Position numbers and translations under genes: made by a program. From PVC group bacterium (GTDB taxonomy: Bacteria > Verrucomicrobiota > Kiritimatiellia > CAIKKV01), in NCBI GenBank assembly GCA_945898015.1, contig CAMDGM010000015.1, forward strand, positions 1 to 64,000: a stretch of DNA of 64,000 nucleotides, in the 5' to 3' direction. Below the pieces are notes generated by a model, which worked only from the letters and a program-made list of their open reading frames with translations, did no database searches and was not told the DNA's origin. How positions within the stretch are numbered: the stretch's first letter is position 1; the number at the start of each line of letters is the position of its first letter. Below, piece by piece: positions 25,466 to 35,413 of the stretch.

Positions 25466-27734
25466 GCGATTCTATCCAACGGCCGGCCTGATCGTCTGTG
25501 TCCTTTTCCTGATTCCCGGATCCGTTTTTGCCGGGGCCACCAAGGCGGCGCGGCCCGAGTGGCAACCTGTTGAACTCTCGCTGCCACCCCGCCAGGAAGC
25601 CGCCGGAGTCGTCGCCTTCCCCTGTGTGTTCACGCCCCAGAACGACCGCTGCGCCTGGGATGCGCCACGCCCGCCCGCCCTGGACCCCTCCCGACGCGTT
25701 GAAATTACCCTGTCCTGCGACAAGCCGGAACTCGTTCGCGGCGTGACCCTCTACCTCCGAAGCGGAAACGGGTGGTACAGCGCCGTGCTCCCCATTCCCG
25801 AAACGATTCCCCGGCCCGCCTCGGTCACCGCCGGCTCATTCTCGCCCGAAGGCCAACCCGCCGGCTGGGACCGGATCGACGCCATTCGCCTGGCCGTGTG
25901 GAAGCGAAGCCCGGGGGAGTGCACCCTTCGCCTGACCGCCCTCTCCTCGGTCCAGGACCGCGTCTTCGTGCTTCAGGCCGGGGACTCGGCGCCCGCCAGC
26001 GAAAAGGGCCTCGCCGAAACCCTGTCCCGCCGCGTCTCCAACTGGTTGACCCGGGCCGGAATCGGCCATGCGCTCGTCACGGAAAAAGAGTGGATGCAAC
26101 TTCCCGCCAGCCAGACCCGCTTCGCCATTCTCCCCTACAACCCACTCCCGCCGGCGCCGCTTCTCAAATCGCTCGAAGCTGTGATCGGGAAAGGGGGGAA
26201 GCTGCTCGTCTGTTACGGGGCCAGTCCCGAATTGGCCACCCGCATGGGCTTCCGGCTCGCCCCCTACAAGGCCGCCCCTACCCCCTCCACCTGGAGCACC
26301 TACCGCTTTGATCCCCCCGTCGGATCCGTCTCCCGCGTCTTCCAGGAATCGCCCAACCTCATCCCCGTTTTCTCAAACACACCCCAGGCCCGCGTGCTGG
26401 CCTGGTGGGAAAACACCCTGGGCGAACGGCGCCAGGAACCGGCCTGGCTCGGCTCGCCCGCCGGCTACTGGATGACCCACACCCTCGAAGCCGAAGACGC
26501 CTCCTTGAAAACCCGTGTCCTGCTGGAATGGATCGCCTCCACCGCTCCCGAAGCCTGGGAACAGGCCGGCCAGGCCGCGATGGCAACGGCTTCCGCCGTG
26601 CTCCCGCCGCCGGATCTCGCCCGGCTTCAAGCCCTCGCCGCCAACAAAGCATGGAAAGACGTCGTCGACTCCTCCGCACAGCTTCGAGCCGAGGCCGCCC
26701 GGCGAAAAGCGGCCTCGCTGCCGGCTTGCCCCACCTCCGAAACAGCCGCGGTCTGGGCCCAGCCCGGACCCGGATTCCTCCCTGCCGACTGGACCCGCGT
26801 GGCCGCCGCCCTCAAGCAGGCCGGCATCCGGCGGGTTTACCTCTCCGCCGTGGCGTTCGGACGCGCCCATGCGGAAAGCTCGGTCTGGCCTCGCTCGGAC
26901 ATGGCGGAATTCTCCACCGACCCCTTCGGCGGATCCCTGAAAGCCGCCCAGGCCGGCGGCTTGTCCGTCCACGCCTGGATCACCTGTTTTAATGTCGCCT
27001 ACACCCCTCCCGCCCGCATGGCGGTCTGGCGCCTCACCGGCCGCCTCATGCAAACCCCCGCCGGCGAACAGCCCTGGCTGACGCCCACCCACCCGGAAAA
27101 CACCGCCCTGTTACTCGACGGCATCGAGGAACTCGCCACCCGGTATCCCGTAAATGGCATTCAGCTCGACTACGTGCGCTATTCCGAAGCCGGGCTCGAC
27201 ATTACCCCGTGCGCGCTCAAAGGCTTTGAAGCCGCCACGGGGGTCAAGCTGGATCACGCTCCAGCCGACGTGCTTCCCGGCGGCCCGAAACACGAAGCTT
27301 ATAAAAAGTGGCTGATGCTAACCCTGGAAAAATTCGTGAAAGACGCCCGGGATCGGGTCCGCCGCGCCCGGCCCGGCATTTCCGTTTCCGCCGCCGTCTT
27401 TCCCGCCTACCCCTACTGCCGCGACGGCGTGCTGCAAGACTGGAAACGCTGGCTTGAAAACGATGCCGTGGACGCCGTCTGCCCCATGAGTTATTCGGCC
27501 AGTCTCGCGGAATTCCGCGCCTTCATCGCCGCCTATAAAACAATGCCGGGGTGGGGCTCCAAAATCTATCCCGGCATCGGCGTCTATTCGGACTCCGCCT
27601 CACTGACGCCGGAAGACCTTCTGGACCAGGTGGAAACGGTTCGTGCCGAAGGGGGCGCCGGAACGGTGTTTTTCATCGCCAATCGGGAATTCCTCAGGGA
27701 CTGCCTGCCGATCCTTCAGCCGGCGTTGGACTGA
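25443..27734 (+). CDS. Secreted GHL10-family (DUF187/YngK-like) glycosidase
   Basis: The 763-residue protein has a signal peptide (ending GSVFAGA), a beta-sandwich N-terminal half, a Rossmann-like central part (about 190-280) and a C-terminal TIM barrel. The barrel has IRRVYLSAVAFGRAH, NGIQLDYVRYSE (the GHL10 signature with its acidic residue) and DAVCPMSYSA. GHL families are related to the PgaB hydrolase domain and act on amino-sugar polymers, which fits the adjacent exopolysaccharide locus. ATG at 25443 or 25446 gives the signal peptide; an upstream in-frame start does not. The 3' end overlaps convergent nadK by 19 bp. Confidence 0.85.
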   Translation: MMNPNGNRRFYPTAGLIVCVLFLIPGSVFAGATKAARPEWQPVELSLPPRQEAAGVVAFPCVFTPQNDRCAWDAPRPPALDPSRRVEITLSCDKPELVRGVTLYLRSGNGWYSAVLPIPETIPRPASVTAGSFSPEGQPAGWDRIDAIRLAVWKRSPGECTLRLTALSSVQDRVFVLQAGDSAPASEKGLAETLSRRVSNWLTRAGIGHALVTEKEWMQLPASQTRFAILPYNPLPPAPLLKSLEAVIGKGGKLLVCYGASPELATRMGFRLAPYKAAPTPSTWSTYRFDPPVGSVSRVFQESPNLIPVFSNTPQARVLAWWENTLGERRQEPAWLGSPAGYWMTHTLEAEDASLKTRVLLEWIASTAPEAWEQAGQAAMATASAVLPPPDLARLQALAANKAWKDVVDSSAQLRAEAARRKAASLPACPTSETAAVWAQPGPGFLPADWTRVAAALKQAGIRRVYLSAVAFGRAHAESSVWPRSDMAEFSTDPFGGSLKAAQAGGLSVHAWITCFNVAYTPPARMAVWRLTGRLMQTPAGEQPWLTPTHPENTALLLDGIEELATRYPVNGIQLDYVRYSEAGLDITPCALKGFEAATGVKLDHAPADVLPGGPKHEAYKKWLMLTLEKFVKDARDRVRRARPGISVSAAVFPAYPYCRDGVLQDWKRWLENDAVDAVCPMSYSASLAEFRAFIAAYKTMPGWGSKIYPGIGVYSDSASLTPEDLLDQVETVRAEGGAGTVFFIANREFLRDCLPILQPALD

Positions 27735-28594
27735 GTAAACGACGTCCCCTGCCAGTGCAGCTTCTGATGCAGGAGGGACAGAAAATCATGCCCCGGAAGG
27801 TGAATAAACCGGGCCGTGGTCGGCGACCGGCTTACCCGGACCCGGTCGCCCGGTTGAAGCGTCAGCCCCACCTGTCCGTCCACAATCAGCCGAACCGCTT
27901 CAGAAGATTTGACCAGGCCCACCTCGATCACGCTCGTATCGGGGATCACCAGGGGGCGCGCCCCCAGGGCATGGGCACAGATAAAGGTCACGACAAACGC
28001 CGGACACGCCGGATGCAGAATCGGGCCGCCGGCGGAAAGCGAATGCCCCGTGCTGCCCGTGGGCGTGGCCACAATCAGCCCATCGGCGGAAATCGGGGTG
28101 GCGTCGCTCCCGTCCACGGAAATATCCAGCGCCACGATGCGGACCGAATCGCCATTACGAATCACCACATCGTTCAGAAACAGGGCTTCCGGCAAAGCCC
28201 GGCCGGCGCGGATCACCGAACACACCGCCAAGGTCCGGGAACTGATGGCAAACGCATCCCGGGCCAGGCACTCCACGGCCCGCTCCAGGTCGCTTTCCGC
28301 CACACAGGTTAAAAAGCCCAGGCCGCCAATATTGACCCCGATCACCGGCCGGGCCGCGCCCACGGTATCGCGAACCGCGCGCAACATGGTCCCATCGCCC
28401 CCCAGGACCAGCACCGCATCCGTATCCGAGGCGACCCCGGCCTTGAATGGCAGCCCCAGCGCCTTGAGCTGCTCCGCCGTTTCGCCCCAGGCCATCAACC
28501 TCAAACCACAGGCCGACGCGCAGGTCCCCAGCCGGGACAGCATGCCCGCCGTCCGGGGATTCTCCTTATGCGCCACGATTCCAATAATCTTCAT
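27716..28594 (-). CDS. nadK: NAD kinase
   Basis: The 292-residue protein is an ATP-NAD kinase that makes NADP. Motifs are GGDGTML (ATP/NAD binding), NIGGLGFL, the NDVVI Asn-Asp pair, and ADGLIVATPTGSTGHSLSAGG. The length is normal. The start at 28594 forms an ATGA overlap with the tlyA stop; the open frame continues upstream only inside tlyA. Pairing of nadK with tlyA is common in bacteria. It is the last gene of the gap operon. Confidence 0.95.
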   Translation of the reverse strand: MKIIGIVAHKENPRTAGMLSRLGTCASACGLRLMAWGETAEQLKALGLPFKAGVASDTDAVLVLGGDGTMLRAVRDTVGAARPVIGVNIGGLGFLTCVAESDLERAVECLARDAFAISSRTLAVCSVIRAGRALPEALFLNDVVIRNGDSVRIVALDISVDGSDATPISADGLIVATPTGSTGHSLSAGGPILHPACPAFVVTFICAHALGARPLVIPDTSVIEVGLVKSSEAVRLIVDGQVGLTLQPGDRVRVSRSPTTARFIHLPGHDFLSLLHQKLHWQGTSFTQSNAG

Positions 28595-29325
28595 AGTCGC
28601 TTCCACCAGGCCAGAAATTCCACATTCCCCGCAGGGCCCTTGATCGGCGATTCGCAGAATGCCTGCCACGCCAAACCCGGCAGGCGCCCGCCAAAATCCC
28701 GGATCTCCGCCACCACCTGTTCCCGCACCGCCGGATCCCGCACCACGCCGCCCTTGCCCACTTGCTTCGCGCCCGCTTCGAACTGGGGCTTGATGAGCGT
28801 CACCAAATCGCCGGGTTCCATCAGTGGTGTAACAGCCGGGAGAATCTTCGTCAAGGAAATGAAGGAGACATCCACCACGCAAAACGATACCGGCTCGGGC
28901 AGGTCGCCCGGCTGGAGATACCGGGCATTGACCCCCTCCCGGACCACGACACGCGGATCGCTGCGCAAACGCCAATCCAGCTGGCCGCGGCCCACGTCGA
29001 CCGCATACACGCGGCTCGCGCCGTGTTGAAGGAGGCAGTCCGTAAAACCGCCCGTGGACGCCCCCACATCCAGGCAAGTCCGGCCCGCCACGTCGAGCCC
29101 GTAGGTTTCAAACGCCTTTTCCAGCTTCAGCCCGCCGCGGCCGACAAACCGCTCGGCCGCCTCCACCGTCAAAACCAGATCCGGGTCATCGGGAACCGTG
29201 TGCCCCGGCTTCCCGGCCACCGCGCCATTCATCCGCACGACTCCGGCCAGAAGCAGGCGCTGCGCCTTTTCCCGGCTGGCCGCCAGTCCCCGCTGCACCA
29301 GAAGCTGATCCAGGCGGACCTTCAT
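28591..29325 (-). CDS. tlyA: TlyA-family rRNA 2'-O-methyltransferase
   Basis: The 244-residue protein combines an S4 RNA-binding domain (residues 1-60, KVRLDQLLVQRGLAASREKA) with an FtsJ-like methyltransferase domain. The SAM site is CLDVGASTGGFTDCLL, with AVDVGRGQLDW and the catalytic Lys in TLIKPQFE. TlyA methylates cytidine ribose in 16S and 23S rRNA in mycobacteria; many homologues are also called hemolysin. The ATG at 29325 overlaps the dxs stop (ATGA). Confidence 0.93.
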   Translation of the reverse strand: MKVRLDQLLVQRGLAASREKAQRLLLAGVVRMNGAVAGKPGHTVPDDPDLVLTVEAAERFVGRGGLKLEKAFETYGLDVAGRTCLDVGASTGGFTDCLLQHGASRVYAVDVGRGQLDWRLRSDPRVVVREGVNARYLQPGDLPEPVSFCVVDVSFISLTKILPAVTPLMEPGDLVTLIKPQFEAGAKQVGKGGVVRDPAVREQVVAEIRDFGGRLPGLAWQAFCESPIKGPAGNVEFLAWWKRL

Positions 29326-31193
29326 CGCGCCAGCGACTCGCAAGCGTCACGGACCCGCGCGGCAATCGCGGGGGCGGTGAGCCCGTAGCGTTCAAACAAG
29401 ACCGCCTGATCGCCGTGGGGAATAAACTCGTCCGGCCATCCGAATCGCAGGATCCGGCCGGCATAACCCCGGCGCACAAGAGCCGCCTCCACCAGCGAGC
29501 CGAATCCCCCGGTGATCATGCCGTTTTCAAGCACGGCAAAGACGCGGGCTTTCCCGGCCTGGCCGGCCAGCAAGGCCTCATCCAGGGGCTTGATATAGCG
29601 GGCGTTGACCACACCCGCCACCCAACCGGCGTCCCCCAGCAGGCCGGCCGCTTCACGGGCAATGGGAATCATGTCGCCAAGCGCCCACAGCTGCACCGTC
29701 TCCCCGGGCAACAGCACCTCCGCCCGGCCTTCAGCAAGGGGTTCAAACGGTCCGTCAAAGGGGACGCCCGGACCCGCGCCGCGCGGGTAACGGATCACCG
29801 TGGGTCCGTTCCGGCGCAGTGCCCCTTCCATCATGGCGGCCAGCTCGGCTTCATTTCCAGGCTGCGCGATCACCAGGTTGGGCACCCCGGCCAGCATGGG
29901 GATATCGAACACGCCATGATGGGTCGGCCCGTCGTCGCCGACGATCCCGGCCCGGTCCAACCCCACCACCACCGGAAGCGATTGCAGGCAAACATCATGA
30001 ATCAGGCAATCCACGGCCCGCTGGGAAAACGTGGAATAAATGGGCAGGAAGGGACGACAACCGCCGGCGGCAAGGCCGGCGGCAAACACCATCGCATGCC
30101 CCTCGGAGATGCCCACATCGAAGAACCGGTCCGGAAAACGCTTCGCGAAGGCCGTCAACCCGGTGCCGGTCGGCATCGCCGCCGTAATCGCCATGATCCT
30201 CGGATCCTGGCTGGCCAGCCGTTCCAGCGTGCGGCCAAACACCTCGGAATAGACGGGGCCGCCGGTTTTCACCCGCGCTCCCGTTTGGCGATCAAACGGC
30301 GGAGTGCCATGCCAGCTCTCGGGATTGTCCTCGGCCAGCTTGAAACCCCGGCCCTTCTGGGTCACAATATGCAGCAGGATCGGCCGGGGATAGTCCCGGG
30401 CAATCGCGAGTGCGTTTTCAAGCAGGCCAATATCATGCCCGTCAATAGGCCCGATATACCTCAGGCCGAACTCCTCGAAAAGGCCGCTGCGCAGGAACAG
30501 GCTCTTGATCGACTCCTCGATGCGGTAATACAGGGACCGGGGCCGTTCGCCCGTCAAATACCGGGCCACCACCTTTTCCATGTCGCCCTTCCACCGGTTA
30601 TAGCGGGGGTTGGCCAGAAGCCCGCCCAGATGGCGCGAAATGGAACCCACATTGGCGGCGATGGACATTTCATTGTCGTTCAGGATCACAATCAGCCGTT
30701 TCGCGGTGCGCATGTTGTTCAGCGCCTCGAACGAAATACCATTCCCGAGCGCCCCGTCCCCCACCACGGCAATCACATGCTCCGCGCCACCCCGGCGATC
30801 GCGCGCCACGGAAACACCCATGGCGGCCGAGAGGGCGGTTCCGGCATGACCCGCGCCGAACACATCGTACGGGCTTTCCGCGCGCAACGGGAACCCCGAA
30901 AGGCCTCCGGTTTGGCGAAGGGTGTGAAACCGGTCGCGGCGATCCGTCAAAATCTTATAGGCATAACTCTGGTGCCCCACATCGAACAGGATTTTATCCC
31001 GGGGCACCTCAAACACCCGGAGCAGGGCCAGGGTCAGCTCCACGGTGCCTAAATTGCCGGCCAAATGACCGCCGTTATGACTGACGGTTTCGATGATCAA
31101 CTCACGGATTTCACCCGCCAGCGCCTGAATGCGCGCGGGGGAAAAGCCCTTCAAATCGGACGGCGTCCGGATGGCGTCCAGAATGTCGCTCAT
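29322..31193 (-). CDS. dxs: 1-deoxy-D-xylulose-5-phosphate synthase
   Basis: The 623-residue thiamine-diphosphate enzyme condenses pyruvate with glyceraldehyde 3-phosphate, the first step of the MEP isoprenoid pathway. Visible features are LFDVGHQSYAYKILT, the TPP motif GDGALGNGISFEALNN and GLDRAGIVGDDGPTHHG. The length is standard. A GGGGGAG site precedes the start. Its co-transcription with gap and tpiA, whose reactions handle glyceraldehyde 3-phosphate, is metabolically sensible. Confidence 0.97.
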   Translation of the reverse strand: MSDILDAIRTPSDLKGFSPARIQALAGEIRELIIETVSHNGGHLAGNLGTVELTLALLRVFEVPRDKILFDVGHQSYAYKILTDRRDRFHTLRQTGGLSGFPLRAESPYDVFGAGHAGTALSAAMGVSVARDRRGGAEHVIAVVGDGALGNGISFEALNNMRTAKRLIVILNDNEMSIAANVGSISRHLGGLLANPRYNRWKGDMEKVVARYLTGERPRSLYYRIEESIKSLFLRSGLFEEFGLRYIGPIDGHDIGLLENALAIARDYPRPILLHIVTQKGRGFKLAEDNPESWHGTPPFDRQTGARVKTGGPVYSEVFGRTLERLASQDPRIMAITAAMPTGTGLTAFAKRFPDRFFDVGISEGHAMVFAAGLAAGGCRPFLPIYSTFSQRAVDCLIHDVCLQSLPVVVGLDRAGIVGDDGPTHHGVFDIPMLAGVPNLVIAQPGNEAELAAMMEGALRRNGPTVIRYPRGAGPGVPFDGPFEPLAEGRAEVLLPGETVQLWALGDMIPIAREAAGLLGDAGWVAGVVNARYIKPLDEALLAGQAGKARVFAVLENGMITGGFGSLVEAALVRRGYAGRILRFGWPDEFIPHGDQAVLFERYGLTAPAIAARVRDACESLAR

Positions 31194-31211
31194 GCTCGTC
31201 TCCCCCCCGGC

Positions 31212-32207
31212 TCAGCGCTTGCCGGCCCGCAGCCGCGGGTCCAGGGCGTCACGCAAAGCATCGCCGACCAGATTAAACGCCAGCACCACCAGAAATACGG
31301 CCAGAGTGACAAATGTCATTTCCCACCACATTCCATGCCACAAGCGCAGGCGTGCATTGCTGATCATGATACCCCAGGAGGGTTCGCTTTGCACGCCTAT
31401 TCCCAGGAAGCTCATGAACACCTCCGTGCCAATAGCCGACGGGAACCGTAACGAGAAGGCGATGATCACAATGTGAAACACGTTGGGAAGGATATGCCGG
31501 AACATAATACGGACCGGCCCCGCCCCCAAAGTCCGGGCGGCCAGCACATAGGGGCGCTCCTTGTGCTTCATGACTTCGGCGCGGATCAGCCGGCACAGGC
31601 TGGTCCAGGTCATGAGCCCGATCCCCAGATACACCCCCTTGAGCCCCTTCCCGACCACCATGGAAATCGCCAGGATGAACAGCAACCCCGGCATGGACGC
31701 CACGGTGGAGTAAAGCCAGACGATCACATCGTCCGTGCGCCCGCCTAGATAACCGGCCAGGCACCCCAAAATGACCCCGATCGGAATCGCAATCAACGAG
31801 GTGATGACGCCGACCTGGAACGCGATTCGAGCCCCCTGCGTGAGCCGTTGCAGCACATCCCGCCCGAGATTATCCGTGCCCATCGGATGCTGGAAAAGAT
31901 GACGGCACCCTTCGCCCGCGACAGTCGTCCACGCGGCCGCAGGCCCCAGCTCCGCCCTCGCCCGCGCAAACGGATGGCTTACCACGCTCGGCCGCTGATA
32001 CGCCTCATTCATGTTGATGCGCTGGTAGGACGGGCCCTCGTCCCGGTTCCGGCTCCGCCAGTAAACCGCTTCTCCAAAAAAAGCGGCCGCCGTGTAAATC
32101 ACCAAAATCCACAAACAAAAACGGATGCCTCGCCGGGCTTTCAGCCGTTGCCAGGCTTCACCCCAAAGCGACCGGCCGGGTGCAGGAATGGCGGGGGTCG
32201 GAGTCAT
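31212..32207 (-). CDS. Oligopeptide/dipeptide ABC transporter permease (OppC-type)
   Basis: The 331-residue inner-membrane protein starts MTPTPAIPAPGRSLWGEAWQ. An N-terminal membrane helix is followed by a periplasmic stretch with HPMGTDNLGRDVLQR, the hallmark of OppC/DppC/YejE. The permease domain carries the coupling (EAA) loop AARTLGAGPVRIMFRHILPN. The start overlaps the oppB-type stop (ATGA); the open frame continues upstream only as a shadow. No ATPase subunits (OppD/OppF) are in the window. Confidence 0.93.
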   Translation of the reverse strand: MTPTPAIPAPGRSLWGEAWQRLKARRGIRFCLWILVIYTAAAFFGEAVYWRSRNRDEGPSYQRINMNEAYQRPSVVSHPFARARAELGPAAAWTTVAGEGCRHLFQHPMGTDNLGRDVLQRLTQGARIAFQVGVITSLIAIPIGVILGCLAGYLGGRTDDVIVWLYSTVASMPGLLFILAISMVVGKGLKGVYLGIGLMTWTSLCRLIRAEVMKHKERPYVLAARTLGAGPVRIMFRHILPNVFHIVIIAFSLRFPSAIGTEVFMSFLGIGVQSEPSWGIMISNARLRLWHGMWWEMTFVTLAVFLVVLAFNLVGDALRDALDPRLRAGKR

Positions 32208-33538
32208 TCGAGCCTCACTCTCGGATCCACCAGCGCATAGCATATATCGCTGGCCAGGTTGGCCAGGATGTAAAGAACCGTGCCGATGACCACCACGGCG
32301 CGAACCACATCCACATCCAGGGAATTCAAGGCATTCACGCTCAGGTAGCCCAGGCCGGGAATGCCGAAAAAGCTCTCCAGGAGGAGACTTCCCGTGTACA
32401 GGAACGGAATGGCCATGACCACGTTCGTCACGATCGGGATCATCGCGTTTTTCAACACATGCTTGAAGAGGACAGCCCGCAAACCCAGCCCCTTCGCAAA
32501 GGCGGTACGCACATAATCCCGGTACATCTCGTCCAGCATGATCGTCCGGTAAAACCGCACGCTGCTCCCCAGACCGCTGAACGTGCCGATGATCCACGGC
32601 AGCAGCAGGAACCGCCAGGATTCAAAACCCCAGAGCGGGAACCACTTGAGCTTGTGGGCGAACACAAACTGCCCGGCCACGATCCAGACCAGATAGTTCA
32701 CGCTCATCAACGCCACCGAGACCACCACAATCAGCCGGTCGATGGCCGTATTGCGATAATACGCACACACCAGAGACAGCGCCACAGCCAGTAGCAATTC
32801 CGCGGTAAAAATCGGAATCATGAGCGCCAGGGAGGGGCCCATTCCCTCGCGCAGCATCTCCAGCACCGGCTGGCCCGTCGCAATCGACACCCCGAAATCA
32901 AGGCGCGCCATCCGGCTCATGAAATGAATGAATTGCGAATCAAACGGGTTGGCCATGCGCCGTTCCAGAATCAGGCGCTGGATTTCGATCCGTCCGCCAT
33001 TCCCCGGGCGGAAGACAAGCCGGCCCGCGCCCGGTTCCGGCCGGGGCCGGAAAACGGTCGGCACGGTCCCGGCGGAGGCCACGGCCACCGACACGGTCAG
33101 CGCCCCGCCCGGCCCGATCGCTTCAACCGTGGCGCCCGAGGTCCCCGTGCAGACCGCGGTCCAGCGGTACAGGGTATTCGTCGGAAGGGCAAACAGGACC
33201 GGCGCCTCGAATGGACCCGCCCCCTCCAAAACCAAGACGGGCCGGTCGGCGGGCCCGTTCGTCACCGACGCGCCCGGCAGGCGCCGCCACGCCGGAGGAA
33301 ACGGCACAACCCGGTCGCTGGCGTAGGCGCGCGTCCCGGTCCAGAACCCGAAAAACAGGGGCTTGTTGAAGCCGTGCTGCTCGTCAAAATCCTCAAGCAT
33401 CCTCGGCGACACGTTCTTGCCCAGCGTCAAGGTGGCCGGACTGCCGCCCACCACGTTGAACAGGATGAACGTAATCACGATCACCCCGAAAAGCGTGGGC
33501 ACCAGCTGCCACAATCGTCTAAGCGCATAACGCCCCAT
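32204..33538 (-). CDS. Oligopeptide ABC transporter permease (OppB-type) with large periplasmic insertion
   Basis: The 444-residue protein is about 110-130 residues longer than usual OppB/DppB. The first helix (RRLWQLVPTLFGVIVITFIL) and the late permease part (AFAKGLGLRAVLFKHVLKNA, the coupling loop) are canonical. The extra segment, roughly residues 68-195, sits in the first periplasmic loop and reads as a beta-rich domain (for example RPVLVLEGAGPFEAPVLFAL). It may contact the substrate-binding lipoprotein encoded 9 bp upstream. Confidence 0.92.
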   Translation of the reverse strand: MGRYALRRLWQLVPTLFGVIVITFILFNVVGGSPATLTLGKNVSPRMLEDFDEQHGFNKPLFFGFWTGTRAYASDRVVPFPPAWRRLPGASVTNGPADRPVLVLEGAGPFEAPVLFALPTNTLYRWTAVCTGTSGATVEAIGPGGALTVSVAVASAGTVPTVFRPRPEPGAGRLVFRPGNGGRIEIQRLILERRMANPFDSQFIHFMSRMARLDFGVSIATGQPVLEMLREGMGPSLALMIPIFTAELLLAVALSLVCAYYRNTAIDRLIVVVSVALMSVNYLVWIVAGQFVFAHKLKWFPLWGFESWRFLLLPWIIGTFSGLGSSVRFYRTIMLDEMYRDYVRTAFAKGLGLRAVLFKHVLKNAMIPIVTNVVMAIPFLYTGSLLLESFFGIPGLGYLSVNALNSLDVDVVRAVVVIGTVLYILANLASDICYALVDPRVRLE

Positions 33539-33547
33539 CCGGACTCC

Positions 33548-35413
33548 TTATCGATACCGCTCCCGCCACGCCAGCCGCGCGGCGGCATCCAGATCATAGT
33601 ACTTGCTCAAGCCATAGGGATAATCATGAGGTTTGTAGTTTTTCATCCAGCCATGCTGCAGCCCGAACGTCAACGGATAAGACAGGCAAAGCCAGGGAAC
33701 GTCTTCCATGACGATGGCGGCCATCGTCTGATACAGGACCGTTCGCTCCGGCGTGTCCGGCATGATCCGGACCTTCTCGTAAAGCTTGTCGAACTCGGGA
33801 TTGACATAGTTGCTGTGGTTCGGTCCCGGCGAACTGTTGGGGCCATAGAAAAGCTGCAGGAAATTTTCGGCATCCGGATAATCCGACACCCAGGCCAGCC
33901 GGAACAACTGACTCTGCCGCCGGTCCAGTTTGTCCAGAAAAGTGGGCCAATTGCTGTAACTCGGCTCGATGCGAACCCCAATCTTTTCCATGAACGAGGC
34001 AAACAACTCCACCGACGCGCGGGCATCGGGATCGTTGGCCGACCCCACTTCCAGCGTCAATACCAGGCGGCGGCGGGTCACGGGGTCAACTCCGTCGGGA
34101 TAGCCGGCCTCCGTCATCAACCGGCGTGCCTTTTCGAGATTGAGGGCGTAGGGATTCGGCGCCTCCACCGGCCTGGCGCCCGCAATACCGGGAGGCAGGG
34201 GTCCGTTGGCCGGCAACATCCGCATGTTGTAATACCGCATCCAGGCCTCGGCATCGAAAGCGAAGCAAAGCGCCTGGCGGAGCTTTTTATTCGGGCCCAC
34301 CACCGGATCATCCATGTTGAATCCGACATAGTATGTCGTCATGCTGGGAGCGGTCAAAAGCCGCAGGCCGCGCTTCGCCAGCGCAGGCGTCAGCTTCCGG
34401 TCGGCCCCGATGACCGCATCCCAGTTATCCCGGGAAATGCCCGACTGCTCCACCTGTCCGCCAAGAAACAGGAGCCACTGCGTGGACGCGTCCTCGATGA
34501 CATACTGCACCACGCGGTCGATGAAAGGCACAGGCCGGCCCGCCGCCGCCAGCAATCCATTTTCCAGATCCCCGGACTCTCCCTCGGACGGATAGCGCTC
34601 CACGCGGCTTGTTTCCGCCCACTTGGGATTGCGGACAAACTCGATCCGGTAATTCCGCGTCCAGGAGGCGAGGCGGTAAGGGCCCGTGCCGACGGGATGA
34701 CTATGAAACCACTCCCTCCCCGCCCGACCTGTATAATACTCCACCGCCTCACGGGGCACGGCAAACGCATAGTGCATGGCGAGAATCCAGACCCATTGGG
34801 GATACGGCCGCGTCAGCGTGATCCGGAGGGTATACCGGTCGGGGGTTTCCAATCCGGCCACCGGCCTGTCATAATTCACCAGTTGATCACCTAGCGTGGC
34901 GTCGCGAAATTCATTCAGCCCCACGATCCGTTCATTGAACGCCCAGAATCCGGTGGATTCCGTCTTGACGTCCGCCACGCGTTTGATGGCGTAAACAAAA
35001 TCGGCGGCGGTCAGTTCGCGGCCCCGCCCGCCGGTGGCGACAAAACAGGGGTCATCGGAAAAATAGATGCCGCGCCGGACGTGAATCGTATAAACCAGCC
35101 CGTCGGCCGACACCTCGGGCATGCCCTCGGCAAGCGCGGGCTCCAGCCGATAAGGTCGCGCCAGGTAGGCATATTGGTAAAGCCCCTCGTAAATCCGGCT
35201 GATCGCCAGGGCGGAGGCGACATCCCCGGCACGGGCGGGATCAAAACCCCGGATGCGGTCGGTTTCCCCATAATACACGATTTCATGGGGAGACGCAGGC
35301 TTCACAGGCTGACCCCGGCAGGCGGAAAAACTCAAGCCAGCCAAGGCCATAAGCGCCACTCGCGCGACCCGAAAAAGGGCACGCGACCCGGCGCTTGGGC
35401 GGACGAACCTCAT
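33548..35413 (-). CDS. Peptide-type ABC transporter substrate-binding lipoprotein (SBP family 5)
   Basis: The 621-residue protein has a lipoprotein signal with lipobox FSAC (Cys about 33). The family 5 domain follows: EIVYYGETDRIRGFDPARAG, the central YYVGFNMDDPVVG and a C-terminal RLAWVSDYPDAENFLQLFYG. It should deliver oligopeptides or another ligand to the two permeases encoded next. The start overlaps the secG stop (ATGA, 35410-35413). The ligand cannot be read from the sequence. Confidence 0.93.
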   Translation of the reverse strand: MRFVRPSAGSRALFRVARVALMALAGLSFSACRGQPVKPASPHEIVYYGETDRIRGFDPARAGDVASALAISRIYEGLYQYAYLARPYRLEPALAEGMPEVSADGLVYTIHVRRGIYFSDDPCFVATGGRGRELTAADFVYAIKRVADVKTESTGFWAFNERIVGLNEFRDATLGDQLVNYDRPVAGLETPDRYTLRITLTRPYPQWVWILAMHYAFAVPREAVEYYTGRAGREWFHSHPVGTGPYRLASWTRNYRIEFVRNPKWAETSRVERYPSEGESGDLENGLLAAAGRPVPFIDRVVQYVIEDASTQWLLFLGGQVEQSGISRDNWDAVIGADRKLTPALAKRGLRLLTAPSMTTYYVGFNMDDPVVGPNKKLRQALCFAFDAEAWMRYYNMRMLPANGPLPPGIAGARPVEAPNPYALNLEKARRLMTEAGYPDGVDPVTRRRLVLTLEVGSANDPDARASVELFASFMEKIGVRIEPSYSNWPTFLDKLDRRQSQLFRLAWVSDYPDAENFLQLFYGPNSSPGPNHSNYVNPEFDKLYEKVRIMPDTPERTVLYQTMAAIVMEDVPWLCLSYPLTFGLQHGWMKNYKPHDYPYGLSKYYDLDAAARLAWRERYR

